Of a stretch of 64,000 nt of DNA, positions 20,288 to 30,271 are shown one piece after another; positions within the stretch are counted from its first letter, which is position 1; the number at the start of each line of letters is the position of its first letter. The stretch comes from Lepraria neglecta (lineage: Eukaryota; Ascomycota; Lecanoromycetes; Lecanorales; Stereocaulaceae): the NCBI GenBank assembly GCA_033220425.1, contig CM065648.1, positions 2,418,001-2,482,000 of the forward strand, in the 5' to 3' direction. The notes under the pieces were generated by a model. That model ran no database searches and had not been told where the DNA came from. It saw only the letters and a list, made by a program, of their open reading frames with translations. Position numbers and translations under genes: made by a program.

Positions 20288-20906
20288 ATGAGCTTCATTG
20301 CCCGGCGCGGTCTTTCGACCTTGGTTCCCCCAAAGGTCTGCTTTCCCTTTACGATAATCGGATCTATACATGCTGACCTCTCGTCCAGATTGCGTCGCCT
20401 TCCGTAAGTCTTCATCCGTTTTCCGGGCCGTTCAGTCGAATTATGGACGTCCCCTTGGCAGAATGGGAGTGTCTTAGCAGAACACAGGCATTCTACAAAG
20501 AACACGAAAGGGAGCTCGGCTAACGTGGCTTTCCTCAGGCTATTGGTGGAGCACAAGATGCAGCACGCATGCAGCGAGTTGTGAGCTTCTACGAAAAGTT
20601 ACCACGAGGCGCAGCACCAGATCCTAAAGCCACGGGGCTATTGGGGAGATACCAAGCTCGCTACTTTGGGAAGAACCCATCGGCAGCGCGTACGTGTCCC
20701 CTGATTGGATCTCATGTTCGCTCTGAAGACTGTACAGCTGCTGACCATGTGTGGCAGCTCTCATCCACCTCATTGGCTTCATCCTTATCCTTGGATATGG
20801 CAACAACTACTACTTCCATCTCCGTATGTACCACATCTGAATAGAAATAAACGGGACTGGATGCTGACTTGTTATCGCAGGACATCACAAGAACAACGCT
20901 CATTAG
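20288..20906 (+). CDS. ATP17: mitochondrial F1Fo-ATP synthase subunit f (Atp17)
   Basis: Five exons (20288-20335, 20389-20403, 20539-20689, 20758-20823, 20881-20906) give 101 aa, the usual length. Subunit f is a small inner-membrane Fo subunit needed for ATP synthase assembly. The protein starts MSFIARRGLSTLVPPK, a short presequence-like region. It continues with FYEKLPRGAAP, LLGRYQARYFGKNP and one transmembrane helix (HLIGFILILGYGNNYYF), and ends RHHKNNAH, all family hallmarks. Exon 2 is a 15-nt microexon coding IASPS. It is needed to join VPPK to AIGGAQDAARM and is flanked by good sites (CTGAC branch, CAG acceptor, GTAAGT donor). The last exon encodes only eight residues and the stop. Confidence 0.95.
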
Positions 20907-21358
20907 ACAGGGATTGAGTGGAGGACCCTAGAAAGGCACAGATGTACATATGCTAGTCTCAAGATTTGATCAGCTTTCACACCTGTCCATTACATACCAC
21001 TCTTGATTTTAGTCACATTGTGATTGTTCATGAGAATCCTGTTGCCATCTCCTTACACTCAGGTCCTCTTCCCAGGGCTTGCAACGCCGAGAAAGAGCCA
21101 ATTGCGTAAGGGGAAAATCACAGAGAGAACCTCCGAGCTGGCTGGCTCATGGGAGGCATCGTCTCTCCCAACGCATTACAGACATCATATAACATAGAAC
21201 CAGTCCCAACGAGAAATTTAAGATAATACACATCGAGAATGTTGAGGCAATTTTAGCGTCAACGGTCAGCCCTATCAAAATTGCTTCCCTTCCCTGAAAG
21301 TTTCGCGGGGTTCCAATCATCAACTTTCAACCCGAGCTCGACGACGCTTCAGCATGCC
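20907..21358. other. ATP17-REX4 intergenic region
   Basis: 452 bp containing the ATP17 3' UTR and the REX4 promoter. Nothing else recognisable. Confidence 0.45.
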
Positions 21359-22381
21359 ATGGCCAACGGCATTGTTCCAGGCGTGGAGCTCAAAGATCTC
21401 TCCAGCAACTGGAAGAAACTGCAAGCAACACTGAAAGCGGATACCTCTAAACCCCCAAAACGCAAGGCCAGTGAAAGCGTCTTGCAGCCTCAACGCAACG
21501 GCGTGAAACACCGAAAATTGGAACACAATACCAAAATTCCAGACCATTCAAAAGGCAGAGACACTGTCAAAGCTAGTGGCATGGGCCTCAGCTGGTCAAA
21601 GTGTAAAGAAGATGCTCCCTCGGAATCGTTAGCCTTGTGGGCGGAAGACAACGAAATTCCAGCCAAAGACCTTGCCGCAGCTTACGGTACCTCGCTGAAG
21701 AGCACATCAATACCAGATAGCAAGAGTACGGAAGACAAGATCAATGAAGGACTATCACCTACAGCTGAAGCCGGAAAATTCATTGCCATCGATTGCGAAA
21801 TGGTTGGCGTTGGTCCAACACCAGACAACGATTCAGCGCTCGCACGTGTCTCCCTCGTCAACTACCATGGCCACCAGCTCTACGACTCATTTGTCCTTCC
21901 GAAAGAACCCGTGACCGACTACCGCACCTTTGTGTCTGGCATCACATCCGAGCTTCTTCAAACAGCTCGAACTCTCGAAACCGTGCAGGCAGACGTTGCC
22001 AAACTACTGGATGGCAAGATACTCATTGGGCATGCCATCAAAAACGACCTTGCAGCACTGCTATTGGGGCATTCGAAAAGAGACATTAGAGACACGAGCA
22101 GGCACCCGCGATTCCGACAGCTGGCAGGCGGCAAGACACCTAGTCTTAAGAAGTTGGCACGGGATGTTCTAGGGGTAGACATACAAGGTGGAGAGCATTC
22201 AAGTATCGAGGACGCAAGGGCAGCCATGCTCTTGTTCAGGAGGGAGAAAGACGGCTTTGAGAGGGAGCACCTGAAGAAGTGGGGATCAGACCGCAGAAGG
22301 CTTGATAAGACAGTAGACGACGAGCTCGAGAACGGGAAGGGCGAGAAGAAAAAGAAGAAGAAAAAGAAAGCCAAGAAATGA
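21359..22381 (+). CDS. REX4: RNA exonuclease 4 (Rex4)
   Basis: Single exon, 340 aa. Rex4 is a DEDDh 3'-5' exonuclease linked to pre-rRNA processing (ITS1 region) in the nucleolus. The Exo I motif is FIAIDCEMVG (about 140-149), Exo II is IGHAIKNDLAALL, and Exo III is HSSIEDARAAMLLF with the His and Asp of the DEDDh set. A basic, low-complexity N-terminus and a lysine-rich tail (nine Lys codons in an AAG run near 22345-22375) are likely nucleolar targeting segments. The chosen ATG gives MANGIVPGVEL; an ATG five bases upstream is out of frame. Length and layout fit fungal Rex4. Confidence 0.93.
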   Translation: MANGIVPGVELKDLSSNWKKLQATLKADTSKPPKRKASESVLQPQRNGVKHRKLEHNTKIPDHSKGRDTVKASGMGLSWSKCKEDAPSESLALWAEDNEIPAKDLAAAYGTSLKSTSIPDSKSTEDKINEGLSPTAEAGKFIAIDCEMVGVGPTPDNDSALARVSLVNYHGHQLYDSFVLPKEPVTDYRTFVSGITSELLQTARTLETVQADVAKLLDGKILIGHAIKNDLAALLLGHSKRDIRDTSRHPRFRQLAGGKTPSLKKLARDVLGVDIQGGEHSSIEDARAAMLLFRREKDGFEREHLKKWGSDRRRLDKTVDDELENGKGEKKKKKKKKAKK

Positions 22382-22567
22382 GAAAAGCACGGGTGGTCTG
22401 AGATTGGAATATTATAACTTTGATGGAGGAGCAAACTCTATCAGGCGAACGTCACCTTCCAAGGGATTACCGAGGAGGCTCGCAGAGAGGCGAAGACTGA
22501 ACGCTCAAGTCGCTCGATGACTCCAAGCTGGCTAAACACAACCCCAGAATTCCACGCCTCGACAACT

Positions 22568-24125
22568 CTACAATGGAACATCCTCCAACATTTCTGTGGC
22601 TCCTTCTCGCCCGACTGTGATGATTACATCGCCCAGAGTCTTGGTATTAAACCCCGCTTCACAGTACGTGAAATAGTACTAATGTGTTGATCAGCAGTCT
22701 GTATATAGCAACCCATCAAAGCTGTGTAGAATTCAACTAACCTGCCATTTCCGTCTGAACAGCTCCACATCTTTCTGCGTCATTCCTTCGTGCTCGCCCA
22801 ACAGTGCTGGCCGGATCTTGCTCTCGAAATTAGTCTCGAATTTCTCTCTCCAGAGTCTCAAGGTCTTCGCATAGTGTCCTCCGATATTCAGTAATGAATC
22901 CACCACCAATGTGCCCTTCGAGCCTCGTTCTATGCTTCCTACCAACTGGCTCACTGTTGGAAGATGGCCTCCAGGGAATATGTATTTTCTTATGAAATCC
23001 TCGCCTTTCGAGTATGCTTCATACCTTGTCTCGGGCATGGTAATACATTGAAAGACGGCAATACCTCCCTCGCGCTTCAATAACTTGTTGACACAATCGA
23101 AATATGTATCCAGGTATTCGCGGCCGACGGCTTCCAGCATCTCGATGCTCACCAATTTATCGTACAATCCTTCTCTTGGGGTTGGCAGCGCTCGATAATC
23201 GCAGAGCAAGATCTCAATATTGTCCGTGTAACCCGCAGCTGCTATTCGCTCCTCCGCCAGCTCTTTCTGCTCTCTGCTCAAAGTCAGACTCGTGACCCTG
23301 CACCCCGTCTTTTTCACCGCTGCAATCGCGAAACTTCCCCATCCTGTACCAATCTCGAAGACGTGGTCCGACGCCTTAATCTTTGCAGCATCGATGAAAT
23401 ACTGAAGTTTTGTTTCCTGTGCATTTTCGAGGCTCTCATTCTGATTTTTCGGGTTCGAAAGCGGGGCCCAGATCGGGCAGGAGTATGTCATGTCGTCAGA
23501 AAGGAAGGCAGCAAACATGGCATTGCTGATGTCGTAATGGGCCGAGACGTTCAATTGGGAATTTGCGAGAGTATTCGTACTCCGAGCGAGGCCTGTGACG
23601 GTCGAGGCAAGGGAAGACGTCAAGGTCGTGGCATTTGACAGTTGGGCGCGGTTCAGGATGAAGATCTATTGCTGTCAGCGACTGCCGACGATCATGCAGA
23701 GCCACCGGGGACCTGCATACCCGGAAAAACGCAACGAGATTCGGGCATGAGATCTCGCCCAACATGAAGCTCTCAGCGAAGCCCTAGATTTGATCTTTCA
23801 GTCACTTCTCATGCGTGTACGGCTGCGCGCCGAGCCCAATGCCCTGCAAGCAATTCGGGCCACCCACCATATCTGCGAACAGCATCACCCGCACCCAGAA
23901 AGCCTCCTTCAGTACCTTCAACTCTGTTTGTGGGGAGCCATCTTTGTCGCCCGGTCCCCCGCAGATTGTCCCGGTTCCATCACAGTCTTTGACGACTAAT
24001 TGGCCAATTTCGATGCGCCCGAGCAGCCCCAAGACTGTGCTGCGCGAAAGCTTGACAAAAGGCCCCCAGGTGAACGAGCCGACGTAGATGCGCAAAGAGT
24101 CGAAACTTCGAGAGACGATTGCCAT
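22568..24125 (-). CDS. cyclopropane-fatty-acyl-phospholipid synthase-like methyltransferase
   Basis: Four exons (24125-23868, 23783-23721, 23665-22742, 22678-22568) give 451 aa. The family transfers a methylene or methyl group from S-adenosylmethionine to double bonds of phospholipid acyl chains. An N-terminal domain (VLKEAFWVRVMLFADMGFAESFMLGE...) precedes a Rossmann-type SAM domain with motif I VFEIGTGWGSFAIAA (about 209-223). The Cys-containing MTYSCPIW (about 166-173), SIEMLEAVG, and YIFPGGHLPTVSQL also match the CFA family. The C-terminal exon encodes YYFTYCEAGFNTKTLGDVII, which completes the fold. All joints are in phase. Whether the product is a cyclopropane lipid or another methylated lipid cannot be told. 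An additional 5' exon is possible. Confidence 0.9.
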
Positions 24126-24838
24126 TGCTGAGGTACACACGCGGCACACAGACAATTTTCTCGACTGAACAAACCCACCCTGCTAATTCAGAAGCATTCG
24201 AACGTATATATGCACCCACCCTCAACTGTTGCCTGGAATCAAAGCCAACTCCAAATTCATAATCGCTTGTACTCGCACGCTGTCAGACCTGTCAACAAAA
24301 AAATTCCAGGTAACTCTTGCAGGTACGATTGACAGGGATGTGTTCCAAAAATGCACTAGCGATCCGCATGGTGGGGCATCATTCGTGTTCGTGTTGATAC
24401 CTTTCGTCCCGCACTTGACTCCGCCGGCTTCCTCATACTCCGCGCGATATTAACCCTTCCCTGTCTTGTTGAGCGGCTTAGGAGGTTATTACTGTTGATA
24501 CTGAGACGTTTGCGACCGACAGATTTGGCATTTCAACTGTTCAAAATCGACAGGAGAAGAGTATGGGATGTTGGACACCGGACTCTCCTCCGGTCCTTGT
24601 CAGAGCCGCATCTTGTTCCTGAAGATCTACCGATCACGTTGCATAAGACAGGAACATCACAGAAGTGACACCTTTGGAGCTGAAGGAAATGCAGGAGTCT
24701 AGCACAGTTGTCGAACCCATTTGCGAGAAGCAATAAGCCTTAATTATCATTACCTTTTGCACTGTATAGCGTACATAGTACAGGACCATCAACGAAGCCT
24801 GCGCCTCTTGCTGACGTATTTCCATTTCCCGTCACACT
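24126..24838. other. intergenic, no gene seen
   Basis: Over 700 bp between the start of the CFA-like gene and the stop of the MRJP-like gene, both on the minus strand. It should contain the CFA-like promoter. No conserved coding sequence or clear element is visible. Confidence 0.45.
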
Positions 24839-26133
24839 TCAGCTCAGCTTCACTTTCGTCCCATTCCCAGGCAACTGCGCCCTGAATAGCACATACGGCT
24901 TAACCCTCCTGTCCGTCCCTGGATAGAACATCGGCGTCCGCCAAAGCTGGTTCGCTGTAAAATAGAGATAACCGTCTGTAGCCACGGAGAGGGTATCGGC
25001 CCAGCCTATCCTTGGATCTCTAGCGAAAATATTCACAGTCCCGTTCGCTGGATTGAAGAAAATAATCGAGTTAGCTTCGATATCCCCCCCGTAAATGAAC
25101 CCATTGCTATCTGTCTCCAACCCATCCGAGATCCCTTTCTGACCGTGCGAGTTGACAGACTGTTGGGCTAGCAGTTCGGAAGTAGCGTCATTGACGAGCA
25201 GCCGCGCTGTGGGGACTGAGTACAAGTATCTCGTTCCTACCGCCGAGAAGTAAAGCGTAGCCCCATCTGCACTCAAAGCGATGCCATCTGAGCCGAATGT
25301 ACCTTGTGAGATTGGTCCCTTGACGCTATTGGGGAGGGAGTATACTGTCTCTCCCCAGATAACAGGCAGAAAACCTGTCTCAGGGCGCACGTAGGCTGTC
25401 CCGTCTAGATGTCTCCATGATTCACCAGTGCCCAAGTCGACGATTATAATCCCATTGCGACCTTCCTGGGAGGAATCGGTGATGTAGCCCAAGCCCTGTC
25501 CTGATGCTGTTACTGAAGGGCGCAAATCGAAGCGAATGTCGTTGATGTAGCTGTCTGAGTATACGACGTTCGGTGGGAAGACGATCGTCTTAAAGATAGT
25601 ATTATTCGTCAGATTCACGCCAATTAGTTTCGGTCCGCCAACGCTCGAGGGGACGTTGGTGCCGTTCTGCATTGCCGCGCGGCCGGTGTCGAGGATCCAG
25701 AGGCGGTCTAGCGGGTCGATGACGACGGACTGCACGCCGATGAGGTAGTTCTCGTAGTTTGCGCCTGTGGCGGGAGTGGTACTCATGTTTATGGCACCAC
25801 CTGGGGGTGAGTTGATTTCTGCGGAGGGGTAGGGTGTCTCGGTGTTGTTGGAAGTGAGCTCGGTGACTGTGTAGGCTATATTGTTTGGGTCGAGGGAGCG
25901 GGCGTAGTTGGAGAATTTGCGGCCGGTCGAGGAGACGGCGATGCCTGCGCATTGTTAGAGTGGGTTGAAGGTAGATGAGAGGAGTGGTGCTGACCTTGAG
26001 GGTACTCATCGTTATAGAGATGGACGACTTCGATCGGAACACCGCCTTTTCCTGGATCTTGTGCGATTTGCTGAGTGAATGCTGAGCCAGCAATGCTGGC
26101 GACGAGAGCTAGGGAGCTTGATTTGAAGTACAT
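24839..26133 (-). CDS. secreted yellow/major royal jelly protein-like beta-propeller
   Basis: Two exons (26133-25995 and 25944-24839, 50-nt intron) give 414 aa. A clear signal peptide (MYFKSSSLALVASIAGSAFTQQ) is followed by the MRJP/yellow-type propeller: GVQSVVIDPLDRLWILDTGR, a YINDIRFDLR block, GLGYITDSSQEGRNGIIIVDLGTG, FGSDGIALSADGATLYFSAV, a GISDGLETDSNGFIYGGDIE block and GWADTLSVATDGYLYFTANQLWR. There are several N-glycosylation sequons (NMS, NGT, NLT, NNT) and almost no cysteine. The biochemical role in fungi is not established; some relatives bind small amines or are tied to melanin and secondary metabolism. It shares a 298-bp divergent promoter with RNH203. Confidence 0.9.
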
Positions 26134-26431
26134 GATGATCTTTGGTCAAGAGCTGGAAGCTTTGCGAACGTGCTCGGGCCAGGGCCGAACTCGCTCTTTG
26201 TATTCGCGCTCATCCTGGCAACAGGGAACGTCATAGCTGCCAGAATTGGACGTCGGGATGCAAAATTTGACAGCAGAGGGGAAATAACGTTGACATCAGT
26301 GTGATGTCCGCTTCGGCCGGATCGACGGCTGGAGAAAATTACCGCTAGAACAAATAGAATACAATCCCCGCGTCGTCGCGTCTGCTCGTTTCGAGTGCTC
26401 CAGGATTCGATATCTGTGTCAACACTGCGAA
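26134..26431. promoter_or_regulatory. divergent promoter MRJP-like / RNH203
   Basis: 298 bp between the two start codons. No specific site was identified. Confidence 0.5.
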
Positions 26432-27019
26432 ATGCTCAAATTCTCTCCGCCAACGTCTGATGCCTCGAAGCAATGCATTCCTAATCTTCTTCCATGTCGA
26501 ATCAATCATAATGGGCCGGTAGACGCTTCGCAGAGGTACTGGGCTCCGGAGACTGCTGATGGTGAGGAACTGACTATTCCGCTCACGACCAAGGCATAAC
26601 AGAACCAAAGCTCATATCCAGTAGATGGAAAGCCAGAAGCATACTTCCGTGGGAGGAAGCTGAAAGGGAAGGAGATCAAAGCACCCACAAGGTACAAGGG
26701 TGTTATTGTCAAGGAAGCCAAGGAAGAGGAAGATGCAGACAAGAAAATTGAGAAACAAGATTCACGAGACGGCGAAGATCTTGAGGAAGAGGGGGAGATT
26801 GGCATGCTGCAAGAGTTGGGCTCATTTGACCAAGTTGTGTTGTGGGGCCATGAGAGCACGGTTGAAGGCGAGGACCCGTTTGTGAAAGGCATGGAAGAAT
26901 GGATAGGGTTTGCCGAAGCCGTGGGTTCAGCGAGTCCAGCAGACAAATATCTGTATGGGACAATCGCTGACGTGATGAAATATCAGATGCATAAGCCAGG
27001 AAAATCCGACGGCCCATGA
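26432..27019 (+). CDS. RNH203: ribonuclease H2 subunit C (Rnh203)
   Basis: Two exons (26432-26561 and 26622-27019) give 175 aa. Subunit C supports the RNase H2 complex, which removes ribonucleotides from DNA and degrades RNA:DNA hybrids. The conserved core is LLPCRINHNGPVDAS (about 19-33), RYWAP, then YFRGRKLKGKEIKAPTRYKG (about 50-70), joined only after the 60-nt intron is removed. An acidic linker (residues about 78-100) is followed by the second core block FDQVVLWGHES and GMEEWIGFAEAV. The start is the first ATG upstream of the core. Length fits fungal Rnh203 proteins, which diverge strongly outside these motifs. Confidence 0.88.
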
Positions 27020-27043
27020 TAGTTTGGATGTGAGGGTGTGTGA

Positions 27044-27265
27044 TCACTCCATATCTCCTGGTTCTTGAGCGAGGCGTCGAGGCGTAAGGCGTGGTTGGAT
27101 GTGCCAGTTGGATAGACAAAACTTCACCGGATCATCCCGAGGAATATACCCTTTCTGAATATGGAACGGCAGTGCGCGCTTAGAGACGACACCTCGGTGT
27201 CCCTCTCTGGGATCGCGACGGGCCTGTATGTTAATATGACCTAAGTCCGCATGCTGCTGGCACAT
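27044..27265 (-). CDS. possible small ORF, 73 aa, unrecognised
   Basis: An ATG-initiated frame encodes 73 residues with a coding-like look (KRALPFHIQKGYIPRDDPVK, then FCLSNWHIQPRL). There are no membrane or secretion features and I recognise no family. It lies in the 530-bp gap between convergent RNH203 and DIM1, so it could equally be 3' UTR sequence or a fragment of an exon of a gene I could not assemble. Confidence 0.25.
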   Translation of the reverse strand: MCQQHADLGHINIQARRDPREGHRGVVSKRALPFHIQKGYIPRDDPVKFCLSNWHIQPRLTPRRLAQEPGDME

Positions 27266-27551
27266 AATCTCTCAGATATTCCAAACCGACTGCCATTCAA
27301 TGGTGCACTTTCTTCGTCCTCTTTTACAATCAAAACACAGGTGTTAGCAAATGGATCAAGTCAATGAGTCGACGCCGAGTGAGACCAACCAGATCGTTCA
27401 TTTGTTCTATCGTTGTCCTTGCATCCTCGCACGTTTGCATAATCAGCCAAAACTCCTTATGCAGTTCCGTCTACCAAGTATTCCATCTCCCCATCAATCC
27501 TCCAAAAAGATCTCGCGTATGTCTACGCTGCCTGTCTCGGGGACATTCCAA

Positions 27552-28034
27552 CTAGTAGCGATATCTTGTTGAGTAATCCTTTGGACTGACGACCAGACCT
27601 CTCCCCTTCTTCGCACCCCTATAAATCGTCTCAATAATATCAATCAGCTCCTGCTTGTCCTCCAACACCCAGTTCAGCTTGTTATTATTGCCGGTACCGA
27701 AATCGCACATCTGTCCCATAGTCAGCAAAAATCCCCCACATCTTGGCTTTCAGGCACCTACCATATGCTTATTGCGGAAGAAGAACATAAGCGTAACCGG
27801 GTCATAGAGTTCGTACATCTGCTTGAAGTCGGGCACCTGATCCAAATCGCAGACATAGAGGACAGCGAAATTTTTGACGCGGTCGGCTATCCGGTAGAGT
27901 ACTTCGTCCTGGCGCATACAGTCTGCGTCCCAGTCACGGCCAAAGCGGATGACTACTAGGCGCTCTTCTTCGGACATGATGGCTTGATCGACGTGCCAGC
28001 CTGTGACTAGATGGGGGAGGACGACGGAACCCAT
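27552..28034 (-). CDS. DIM1: U5 snRNP thioredoxin-like protein Dim1
   Basis: Two exons (28034-27762 and 27710-27552, 51-nt intron) give 143 aa, the standard size. Dim1 (U5-15K, Dib1 in budding yeast) has a thioredoxin fold without redox activity. It sits in the U4/U6.U5 tri-snRNP, where it must leave before spliceosome activation. Nearly every residue of the family core is present: LPHLVTGWHVDQAI, ERLVVIRFGRDWD, CMRQDEVLYRI, VYICDLD-type VLYVCDLDQVPDF, YDPVTLMFFFRNKHM then MCDFGTGNNNKLNW and GRGLVVSPKDYSTRYRY. The intron falls between the two Met codons of HMMCDFG. It is divergent from the DOHH gene with a 264-bp intergenic region. Confidence 0.97.
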
Positions 28035-28298
28035 GGTCGCTGCTATGAGGGGATTCGATTAGGGAGGCTTGTGCTCCAAGTGAGTACTTCAACGGAAACG
28101 GAATGAGGGCAGTCTTGGAGAAGAGCTTTGCGGAGAGGTTGGAGTGGTGAAGTATTATCAAGTTGGTGAGTGGGAGGCTGAGCCCGCCTTTTGTGAATCA
28201 CTCCCCGCAGCGCTAAGCCTTTGCCTCAAATTTCTACGATTCGACCCATTTGATATTCCTTCACACCCGACTGCAGCCCAGACCTGCCAACCTTTGCC
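28035..28298. promoter_or_regulatory. divergent promoter DIM1 / DOHH
   Basis: 264 bp between start codons. No specific motif was assigned. Confidence 0.5.
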
Positions 28299-29461
28299 AT
28301 GGCGCCAACAGCTATTGAACCTCCGGATTCGAAAGTCATATCAGGAATAAAAATGGCTCCCTCAACCGCATCTACAGAGACCCCCTCCGTTGCCCCACAT
28401 TCGGAGAAAGAATCCAATCCCATAACTCCTCTACGTGCCGCTCTCACCTCCGAAAAGACTCCCCTCGCAGTCCGCTTCCGTGCACTCTTCTCCCTTAAAC
28501 ACTATGCTTCCGAAAATCCACCCACGTCCGATACCATCCCCGCAATTCAGGCCATAGCCGCCGCCTTTGCTTCGCCTTCTGCCCTCCTGAAACACGAGCT
28601 TGCCTATTGTCTAGGCCAAACACGAAACCTAGCCTCTGTGCCATTTCTCAGAGGTGTGTTGGAGGATCGGGGAGAAGATGCAATGTGTAGACATGAGGCG
28701 GCGGAGGCATTAGGCGCATTGGGAGACTGGGACTCATTGGAGCTTTTGAAGGGGTTTAGGAATGAAGAGGGGGAAGTCGAAGTTGTGAGGGAGACTTGTG
28801 AGATCGCCGTGGGAAGGATTGAATGGGAACATAGTGCGCAGAGAAAGGCTGAGCGAATAAGAGATAGGTGAGAGTGTTCGTCCAATCGGAGTGTGAGGTA
28901 AAACAGAGTTGACAAGTTGGGAACAGTGACTTCACATCTATCGATCCAGCGCCACCACTTGCCCAAGGCGCGCACCAGCCCTCGATACCGAAACTTCAGG
29001 AGAAGTTGTTGGATACGAAGCTGCCCCTCTTTGATCGCTACAGAGCCATGTTTGCCCTTCGAGACCTGTCTTCTCCGCCCGATCTTCCTACAGCTGTACC
29101 AGCCGTCAAAGCTCTTGCATCTGGATTTGCCGACCCTTCGGCGCTCTTCCGACACGAAATAGCCTTCGTATTTGGTCAGCTCTCACATCCAGCCTCGATA
29201 CCGAGTCTTATTGCGACTCTGAGCGATAGGGAGGAGGAGAGTATGGTGCGGCATGAAGCTGCTGAAGCTCTGGGAAGTCTCGGCGATGAAGAGGGTGTCG
29301 AGGATGTTCTGCGAGGGTTCTTAGATGATCCGGAACAAGTTGTCCGGGAGAGTGTGGTTGTAGCGTTGGATATGGCTGAATTTGAGAAGAATGGCGAGAT
29401 GGAATATGCCGTTCTGCCAGACGAGCAAGAATTCTCTCCATTGGCGAGCGTCAAAGAATAG
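28299..29461 (+). CDS. LIA1: deoxyhypusine hydroxylase (DOHH, Lia1)
   Basis: Two exons (28299-28867 and 28927-29461, 59-nt intron) give 367 aa. The enzyme hydroxylates deoxyhypusine on eIF5A, completing hypusine. It is a di-iron protein made of HEAT-like repeats in two halves. The iron-binding His-Glu motifs are all visible: [12 protein letters not shown] and [14 protein letters not shown] in the first half, [13 protein letters not shown] and [17 protein letters not shown] in the second. The N-terminus (about 1-45) is a poorly conserved Ser/Thr/Pro extension, and a second in-frame Met (residue 19) could also be used. The stop is only 13 bp from the RPA12 stop on the opposite strand. Confidence 0.95.
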
Positions 29462-29474
29462 ACAAAAAAACATT

Positions 29475-29961
29475 TCAGTTATTTGTGCTGAACCTGTAGA
29501 GCCAAGTCCATCAGCTCAGCGACACCGACGGCACAAGGGATGCGAGCTTACTTGTGGGGGCATACCACACAGCTATAAAAGACTGTGGTGCCCTCGTCCG
29601 CGCCCCTCAACTGTTGCGTATAGTATCTCATCTCCTTGCTACCACACTCTGAGCATGTCTGTTGGATAACAGCATCTTTCTGAACATCCTCCTCGGTCAA
29701 GTTCTGCACGGCTGATCGCTTCGAGCGAAGGGCGGAGGGGAAAGCCGAGGGCTTTGATCTGGTCGTAATCGTGCTTGCGGAAGTATCTGTAGGTTCTTGT
29801 CAGCTTCTTATAGCGCGAACCTCCCGTTGAGCTTGTAAGGTCCCACCTCTGTTCTCTGTACCGCACACATCGCATTTTAATATGGCCTTTTCATTCCCAG
29901 AAGACCCATCCAGAAGATTCCCACAATCAGTGCAGAATACGAGGGACCCGATAGCTGCCAT
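29475..29961 (-). CDS. RPA12: RNA polymerase I subunit Rpa12 (A12.2)
   Basis: Three exons (29961-29847, 29786-29552, 29493-29475) give 122 aa. A12.2 is needed for Pol I transcript cleavage and termination. The N-terminal zinc ribbon has VFCTDCGNLLD and LKCDVCGTENR. The C-terminal TFIIS-like ribbon has QTCSECGSKEMRYYTQQLRGADEGTT with the catalytic Asp-Glu pair, and ends VFYSCVVCPHKFSTNN. The final exon codes for only six residues plus the stop and is required to supply the conserved KFSTNN end. Its 3' end is 13 bp from the convergent DOHH stop, so the 3' UTRs must overlap. Confidence 0.95.
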
Positions 29962-30271
29962 AGCTGCAGTTTTTAAACTCGCCCTGCTTCTTGTAGAGAT
30001 AAGCACACCCTATCCGTACGATTTTGAGTTCTCCACAGCAGTAAAAAAGAAGTTGAAGATTGACCTGTCGCTTTTGACGGCATCCCACTTTCGGGCGGGT
30101 AAGGTTGTTCAATGTCGATCTCCCGCACTTGATGCCTAGCACTTCACTAGTCACTCCGAAGTTCACCATCGTCTCTGAGGTTGCTGTCCTACCACCATCA
30201 TGGATGGACTAACAGTCCTTAGCTAAGGCACTATATGTGGGCGAAGTTGCCTGGCTCCATAACCACCAACA
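29962..30271. promoter_or_regulatory. divergent promoter RPA12 / SCC2
   Basis: 310 bp between start codons. No specific motif was assigned. Confidence 0.5.
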
